Under the pieces are notes generated by a model. The model searched no databases, had not been told where the DNA came from, and saw only the letters and a program-made list of their open reading frames with translations. Below are positions 59,862 through 64,000 of a stretch of DNA of 64,000 bases, piece by piece. The stretch comes from Dactylosporangium aurantiacum (GTDB lineage: Bacteria; Actinomycetota; Actinomycetes; Mycobacteriales; Micromonosporaceae): the NCBI RefSeq assembly GCF_000716715.1, contig NZ_JNYJ01000002.1, forward strand, positions 248,001-312,000. Reading direction: 5' to 3'. Each line of letters begins with the position of its first letter. Within the stretch, counting starts at the first letter, position 1. A program made the translations under genes and the position numbers.

Positions 59862-61163
59862 ATGGACGCCACCGACGAGGTCATCGAGCTCTGCCGCGAC
59901 CTGCTGCGCATCGACACCACCAACACCGGCGACCTGGAGACCAGCGCCGGGGAGCGGCTCGCCGCCGAATACGTGGCGGAGAAGCTGGCCGAGGTCGGCC
60001 TCGAGCCGCAGATCCACGAGAGCGCACCCGGCCGGGCCAATGTCGTGGCCAGGTTCGAGGGCAGCGACCCCGGCCGCGACGCGCTGCTCATCCACGGCCA
60101 CCTCGACGTCGTCCCGGCGGACAAGTCGGAGTGGTCCGTCGACCCGTTCGGCGGTGAGATCAAGGACGGCTACCTGTGGGGCCGCGGCGCCGTCGACATG
60201 AAGGACTTCGACGCGATGGTGCTGGCCCTGGTGCGGCAGATGCGCCGCGAGGGTCGCAAACCACCGCGGGACGTGGTGCTCGCGTTCCTCGCCGACGAGG
60301 AGGCCGGCAGCACCTACGGCGCGCAGTATCTGGTCGAGCACCACGCGCACCACTTCGACGGGGTGACCGAGGCGATCGGCGAGGTCGGCGGGTTCTCCGT
60401 CAGCGTCGGCGGCGACCAGCGGCTCTACCTCATCGAGACCGCCCAGAAGGGCATCGACTGGCTGCGCCTGCACGCCAAGGGCCGCCCCGGTCACGGCTCG
60501 ATGATCAACGACGACAACGCGGTGACCGCGGTCGCCGAGGCCGTCGCCCGCGTCGGCCGGCACAAATTCCCCGTGATCATGACGCCGACGGTGCGCGCGT
60601 TCCTCGAGCAGGTCTCCGAGATCCTGCACATCGAGCTCGACCTCGACGACCCCGAGCGGGCCGTGGAGAAGATCGGGCCGATCGCGATGATCATCGGCGC
60701 GACGCTGCGCAACACGGCCAACCCGACCCGGCTCGCCGCGGGCTACAAGGACAACGTCATCCCCGGCCGGGCCTCCGCGACGATCGACTGCCGCACCCTG
60801 CCGGGCCAGTCGGAGGCGTTCGAGCAGCAGTTGCGCGACCTCGTCGGCCCCGACATCGAGCTGGAGTACATCCACCGTCAGGCCGCCCTGGAGACCACGT
60901 TCGACGGCGCGCTGGTCGACGCGATGACCGCCGCGCTCAAGGCCGAGGACCCGGGCGCGCTGCCGGTGCCGTACATGCTCAGCGGCGGCACCGACGCCAA
61001 GCAGTTCGACAAGCTCGGCATCCGCTGCTTCGGCTTCTCGCCCGTGCGCCTTCCCGCCGACCTGAACTTCGGCGCGTTGTTCCACGGCATTGACGAGCGC
61101 ATTCCTGTGGAGGGACTACAGTTCGGCGTGCGAGTCCTCGACAGGTTCCTGCAGCAGTCCTGA
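59862..61163 (+). CDS. M20-family metallopeptidase
   Basis: 433-aa zinc-dependent amidohydrolase or dipeptidase. Metal motifs HGHLDVVPA and GRGAVDMKDF, the catalytic/bridging acids in LADEEAGS, and a lid/dimerisation domain (residues about 185-315, with KGRPGHGSM) followed by the closing metal-ligand region in LSGGTDAKQF. No signal peptide. It is followed after 46 bases by an acidic hypothetical protein, probably co-transcribed. Confidence 0.93.
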   Translation: MDATDEVIELCRDLLRIDTTNTGDLETSAGERLAAEYVAEKLAEVGLEPQIHESAPGRANVVARFEGSDPGRDALLIHGHLDVVPADKSEWSVDPFGGEIKDGYLWGRGAVDMKDFDAMVLALVRQMRREGRKPPRDVVLAFLADEEAGSTYGAQYLVEHHAHHFDGVTEAIGEVGGFSVSVGGDQRLYLIETAQKGIDWLRLHAKGRPGHGSMINDDNAVTAVAEAVARVGRHKFPVIMTPTVRAFLEQVSEILHIELDLDDPERAVEKIGPIAMIIGATLRNTANPTRLAAGYKDNVIPGRASATIDCRTLPGQSEAFEQQLRDLVGPDIELEYIHRQAALETTFDGALVDAMTAALKAEDPGALPVPYMLSGGTDAKQFDKLGIRCFGFSPVRLPADLNFGALFHGIDERIPVEGLQFGVRVLDRFLQQS

Positions 61164-61209
61164 CCCACCGTCACACCACCGACAGCCACCAATCAGGGGG
61201 AGACCCATC

Positions 61210-61938
61210 ATGACCGACCGGCACGCGGAGCTTGACGCCGCGCTCGAGCGCGTGATCACGGCGGCCCGCGACCACCTTGCCGCGGTCAAGGCCGCCGACG
61301 GGCGGGCCGACGACGACGAGGTGTGGCGCGCCTATGTCGAGCTCAACAACGCCTCCAACGGCTACGACGAGCTCCTGCTGGACGCCTTCGGCGAGGTCAC
61401 CCCGTGGGACGTCGAGGCCATCGACCCCGACGAGGCCGACCGGCAGTTCGGCGTCGGCATCGGCGGCGTCGACGGCACCGAGGCCGAAGACCCGCACCCG
61501 CAGATCATCTCGGTCCGCCAGCGCCGCGACTACCGCGTCCCGAGCGTGGCCGCGCTGCTCCGCCTCGCCGACGCCGCCCGCCGCACCAACCCCGGCGACG
61601 GCGACACCTCCCCGGTCGAGACGGTCGGCGAGGCCGTCCTGGAGCTGATGCAGGCCGGCGACGGCTCCCTCGGCGCCCTCGACATCCCCGAGCTGGAGTC
61701 CCTGGACGGCGTCGTGGTCGTCGCCGAGGTCGCCACCCCGCTCGACCCCGAGGCCTACGAGGACAACGACGGCACCGGCCCGTTCACCGTCGGCGAGGAG
61801 GACCGGGTCGTCGACCGGCTGGACGAGCACGCGTTCGTCGACCTGGACGACGACGAGGACGAGGAGGAGGGCGTCGGCATCGACGCGGGCCTGAGCGAGG
61901 CGCCGGAGCAGGGCACCAAGGCCGCCGACCGCCTCTGA
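61210..61938 (+). CDS. Acidic hypothetical protein
   Basis: 242-aa soluble protein, very rich in Asp/Glu (tail VDLDDDEDEEEGVG). The N-terminal 60 residues are helical (AALERVITAARDHLAAVKAADG) with WRAYVELNNASNGYDELLLDAFGEVTPWD; the middle contains DYRVPSVAALLRLADAARR. I do not recognise a domain. ATG 61210 has GGGGG upstream. Widespread-looking composition suggests a conserved actinobacterial gene next to the M20 peptidase. Confidence 0.75.
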   Translation: MTDRHAELDAALERVITAARDHLAAVKAADGRADDDEVWRAYVELNNASNGYDELLLDAFGEVTPWDVEAIDPDEADRQFGVGIGGVDGTEAEDPHPQIISVRQRRDYRVPSVAALLRLADAARRTNPGDGDTSPVETVGEAVLELMQAGDGSLGALDIPELESLDGVVVVAEVATPLDPEAYEDNDGTGPFTVGEEDRVVDRLDEHAFVDLDDDEDEEEGVGIDAGLSEAPEQGTKAADRL

Positions 61939-62022
61939 CACCGGGTCACCACGAGCCGGGCCGCGTCCGGTCCTGCCGGCTGCGGTCCGGCTCGCATCAG
62001 GTTCGGCCGGTCTCCGGTCCGG

Positions 62023-62149
62023 CTCGTGTCCGGTCTGGCTTGTGTCCGGTCTGGCTTGTGTCCGGTCTGGCTTGTGTCCGGTCTGGCTTGTGTCCGGTCT
62101 GGCCGGCGTCCGGTCTGGCCGTGTCCGATCTGGCTCGTGTCCGGGCGGG
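62023..62149. repeat. 16-bp minisatellite, about 5 perfect and 3 degenerate copies
   Basis: The unit CTTGTGTCCGGTCTGG repeats without gaps from 62023 to 62102 (the first unit has CTC in place of CTT); degenerate units continue to about 62149. It starts about 85 bases after the stop of the acidic protein. Confidence 0.9.
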
Positions 62150-62204
62150 CGCCCCGGTCGGCGGGTTCACGCGGCAGGGTGACCGCGCTCGACGCTGTGA
62201 TGTC

Positions 62205-62309
62205 GGCTGGCTCGGCTGCGGCCGCCGTCGGGCATGGTCGGCTGGCTCGGCTGCGGCCGCCGTCGGGCATGGTCGGCTGGCTCGGCTGCGGCCGCCGTCG
62301 GGCATGGTC
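62205..62309. repeat. 35-bp minisatellite, three perfect copies
   Basis: A 35-base unit beginning GGCTGGCTCGGCTGCGG and ending GGGCATGGTC occurs at 62205-62239, 62240-62274 and 62275-62309. Confidence 0.95.
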
Positions 62310-62833
62310 GGCCGGCCTGTCCCAGCCGCCGGACGTGGCCGACCGGCCGGGTCAGGTCTGCCCGCGGCGTGGTCGGTGAACCGCGCTCGGGCCCTGGGGG
62401 CCGGGGCGAACGGCGCCGATGACCGTCGGTGCCCTGACCCCACGGCTAGGGCAAACGGTCATCGTGGCGAGTGCTGCCGGTCGTGCTGCGATCGCCGGGC
62501 GGATACGACGGCCTGTGGCGAGTTCGGTCAGAATCCGATCCGGATCAGAAGAGGCCCGCCCCGGCCGGCGACTGCCGTTCGTCGCGTCCGACGGCCGGTG
62601 CAACCGGAGCGCTGGCTGTGCGTGTGTCCCGGGGCCGGGCGGGTGAGGCCGGCTACGTTCCCCGCGGCGCGCCGGGGTCGGGCGAGCGGCGGCGGGTGAC
62701 CGGGAGAGCCAGCGGCAGATGGCCGTCCGTTTGTCCGGAATATCCAGATCTGGCCGACCGGTCGGATGGCCGTGGCTGGTCCTCGTGCGGCGGCGGCGCG
62801 CACGATGCGAAGGAGCAGCGAAGGCGGAGAGAG
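62310..62833. other. Gene-free stretch
   Basis: No gene supported on either strand; frames are Arg/Gly/Pro-rich shadows. It follows the two repeat arrays and precedes the DUF5703 stop. Confidence 0.4.
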
Positions 62834-63025
62834 CTACGTGCTGAGGCCCGGCATGGCGTCGCTGGTGACCTTGCGGCGGAGCATGACCTGGCGGGTGCCG
62901 TCGGCGTAGAGGCGGACCCTGGCCAGTTCCCAGCCGCCGTACTCGGCCTGGATCGTCAGCTGTGCGTTGGCGGTGAGCCGGTCCACGTTCGACGGCAGCC
63001 GCAACGGCACGTATTCGTAGTCCAT
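62834..63025 (-). CDS. DUF5703-family small protein
   Basis: 63-aa protein with the family pattern DYEYVPLRLP at the start, QAEYGGWELARVRLY in the middle and a basic end (VMLRRKV). Function unknown; the family is common in actinobacteria and often found near M20 peptidase genes, as here. It begins 12 bases after the lipoprotein stop on the same strand, so the two are probably co-transcribed. Confidence 0.85.
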   Translation of the reverse strand: MDYEYVPLRLPSNVDRLTANAQLTIQAEYGGWELARVRLYADGTRQVMLRRKVTSDAMPGLST

Positions 63026-63037
63026 GAACCGATATTG

Positions 63038-64000
63038 CTACGGCGAAATGCGCTGCACCAGACCTTCCGCGGACCCGGCGACGACCAGCGTGCCGGTCGA
63101 GGGGTCGACCGCGACCGCGACCGGCAGCCGGGGCGTGGGGTGGCGGGCGACCTCGCGCGGGGTGCCGCCGGCCAGGTGATAGCCGATCACCTCGTTACGC
63201 TGCGTAGCCGCCACCCAGACGGTGTCGCGGGTGGGGTCGTAGGCGGCGGCGAACGGGGTGCCGGGGACCGGGTAGCGCTGGCGCAGGATCAGCGGGCCGG
63301 TCTCGAACACGAGGAGTTCGCCGTCGCGGGCGTCGACGGCCACGAAGCGGCCCGGGCCGCCGGGGGTGACGGTGGTGGCGCCGTCGCCGGCGCGCAGGGC
63401 CTCCTGGCGGGTGCCGGAGGTGGCGTCGTACACGGTGAGTGACGTCTCCGCGGGGTCCAGGACGGCGAGGAGGTCGCCGGTGACGGCGAGGCCGCCGGGG
63501 GTGCCGCCGACGTCCAGGGTGCGGGTCACGGCGCCGGTGGGGGAGAGGATGATCACGTCGCCGAGGGACGGGAGGGCGACCGCGGTCCACCCGGACGGGT
63601 GGACGGCCAGGGCGCCGCCGGCGGCGGGCAGCGGCCACCGGGAGGTGACCCCGGAGGCGCCGGCGGTGAGCACGGTGCTGCCGGACACGGCGCGGAACCC
63701 GCCGCCGGGCAGGGCGGCCACCGAGCGCACCGGCTCGGTCACCGGCACGGAGGCGACCTGGGTGCCGGCGGTGTCGAGCAGGAGCAGGGCGGCCGGGAGC
63801 GCGACGGCGGTGCCGGACGGGCCGGTCGCGACCGCCGCCGGCGGTCCACCCACCGGGACGACCGTCCCGGCCGGGGTCGCGGACGGTGCGGGAGCCCAGG
63901 TGGGCGTCGGTACGGTCGCGTCAGGCCGGTCCACCGGGGCGCCGGCGTCGCAACCGGACAGCAGCGCCAGCAGTACCAGCGACGGCAACAACACGGCACG
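63038..64000 (-). CDS. Lipoprotein with beta-propeller (YncE/NHL-like), 5' end at window edge
   Basis: About 318 residues visible. The lipobox LLSGC lies at residues 12-15 of the GTG 63994 reading; the frame stays open to the edge (Arg-Ala before it), so the real start, with its basic n-region, is probably just outside. After a Pro/Thr-rich linker come repeated propeller strands (AALPGGGFRAVSG, DLLAVLDPAETSLTVYD, YDPTRDTVWVAATQRNE, VAVDPSTGTLVVAGS). It should be a membrane-anchored extracytoplasmic binding or sensing protein. Confidence 0.82.
   Translation of the reverse strand, partial: RAVLLPSLVLLALLSGCDAGAPVDRPDATVPTPTWAPAPSATPAGTVVPVGGPPAAVATGPSGTAVALPAALLLLDTAGTQVASVPVTEPVRSVAALPGGGFRAVSGSTVLTAGASGVTSRWPLPAAGGALAVHPSGWTAVALPSLGDVIILSPTGAVTRTLDVGGTPGGLAVTGDLLAVLDPAETSLTVYDATSGTRQEALRAGDGATTVTPGGPGRFVAVDARDGELLVFETGPLILRQRYPVPGTPFAAAYDPTRDTVWVAATQRNEVIGYHLAGGTPREVARHPTPRLPVAVAVDPSTGTLVVAGSAEGLVQRISP

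Noticed and set aside
62023..62309. CRISPR array
   Set aside because: The repeats are contiguous (no unique spacers) and there are no cas genes nearby; they are minisatellites.

Overview
The window looks like chromosome of a high-GC, mycelial actinomycete, probably Micromonosporaceae or a near relative. The reasons are strongly GC-biased codons, frequent GTG/TTG starts, secreted plant-polymer enzymes with CBM13/CBM2 modules, a GPGG small membrane protein, a DUF5703 protein and many decayed insertion sequences. No database search was possible; family calls come from motifs and recalled family signatures.

Left part (1-25.1 kb), ordinary accessory chromosome: the 3' end of a GH12 glucanase with a ricin-type lectin module; a secreted pectinesterase behind a clear promoter and a LacI-type operator; a NarL/HisKA_3 two-component pair; a membrane protein with a possible coupled leader peptide; an acyltransferase-like condensation protein divergent from a GT1 glycosyltransferase; a secreted CBM2 protein; tandem paralogous Tat-exported cell-wall-binding (CWB2) proteins; a TetR/VOC divergent pair with direct-repeat operators; a membrane protein overlapping an Hsp70-WD40 fusion gene; and a frameshifted serine recombinase. 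Between these lie remnants: NADAR protein, FtsX permease, LuxR regulator, tyrosine recombinase and IS3/IS481-, IS6- and ISL3-like transposases.

Middle part (25,163-57,704), an integrative defence island of about 32.5 kb: it lies between two 28-bp near-identical copies of the 3' end of tRNA-Leu(GAG). The intact tRNA is at the right end with a complete tyrosine recombinase beside it. Cargo: (i) a protein with PD-(D/E)xK-like and DUF2135-like parts; (ii) a minus-strand two-component pair in which the histidine kinase carries two tandem, active-site-degenerate RNase III-dsRBD units and the response regulator carries a HEPN-like domain with an RNxxxH motif, a candidate dsRNA-sensing, RNA-cutting immune pathway; (iii) a plus-strand run of subtilisin-like peptidase, ComEC-type metallo-beta-lactamase protein, Ser/Thr kinase, SNF2 helicase (DrmD-like), 1,822-aa N6-adenine methyltransferase, >2,180-aa DUF1998 helicase (DruE-like or a DrmA/DrmB-like fusion), RelE-UvrD fusion helicase and a GmrSD-type DUF262/HNH nuclease. 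The start of the giant helicase is put out of frame by a perfect 16-bp tandem duplication, either a phase switch or a recent mutation. No replication or conjugation genes were seen in the island.

Right part (57.7-64 kb), housekeeping-like chromosome: GPGG protein, hemerythrin-domain protein, secreted SGNH hydrolase, M20 peptidase, an acidic hypothetical protein, two minisatellite arrays, a DUF5703 protein and a lipoprotein beta-propeller cut by the window edge.
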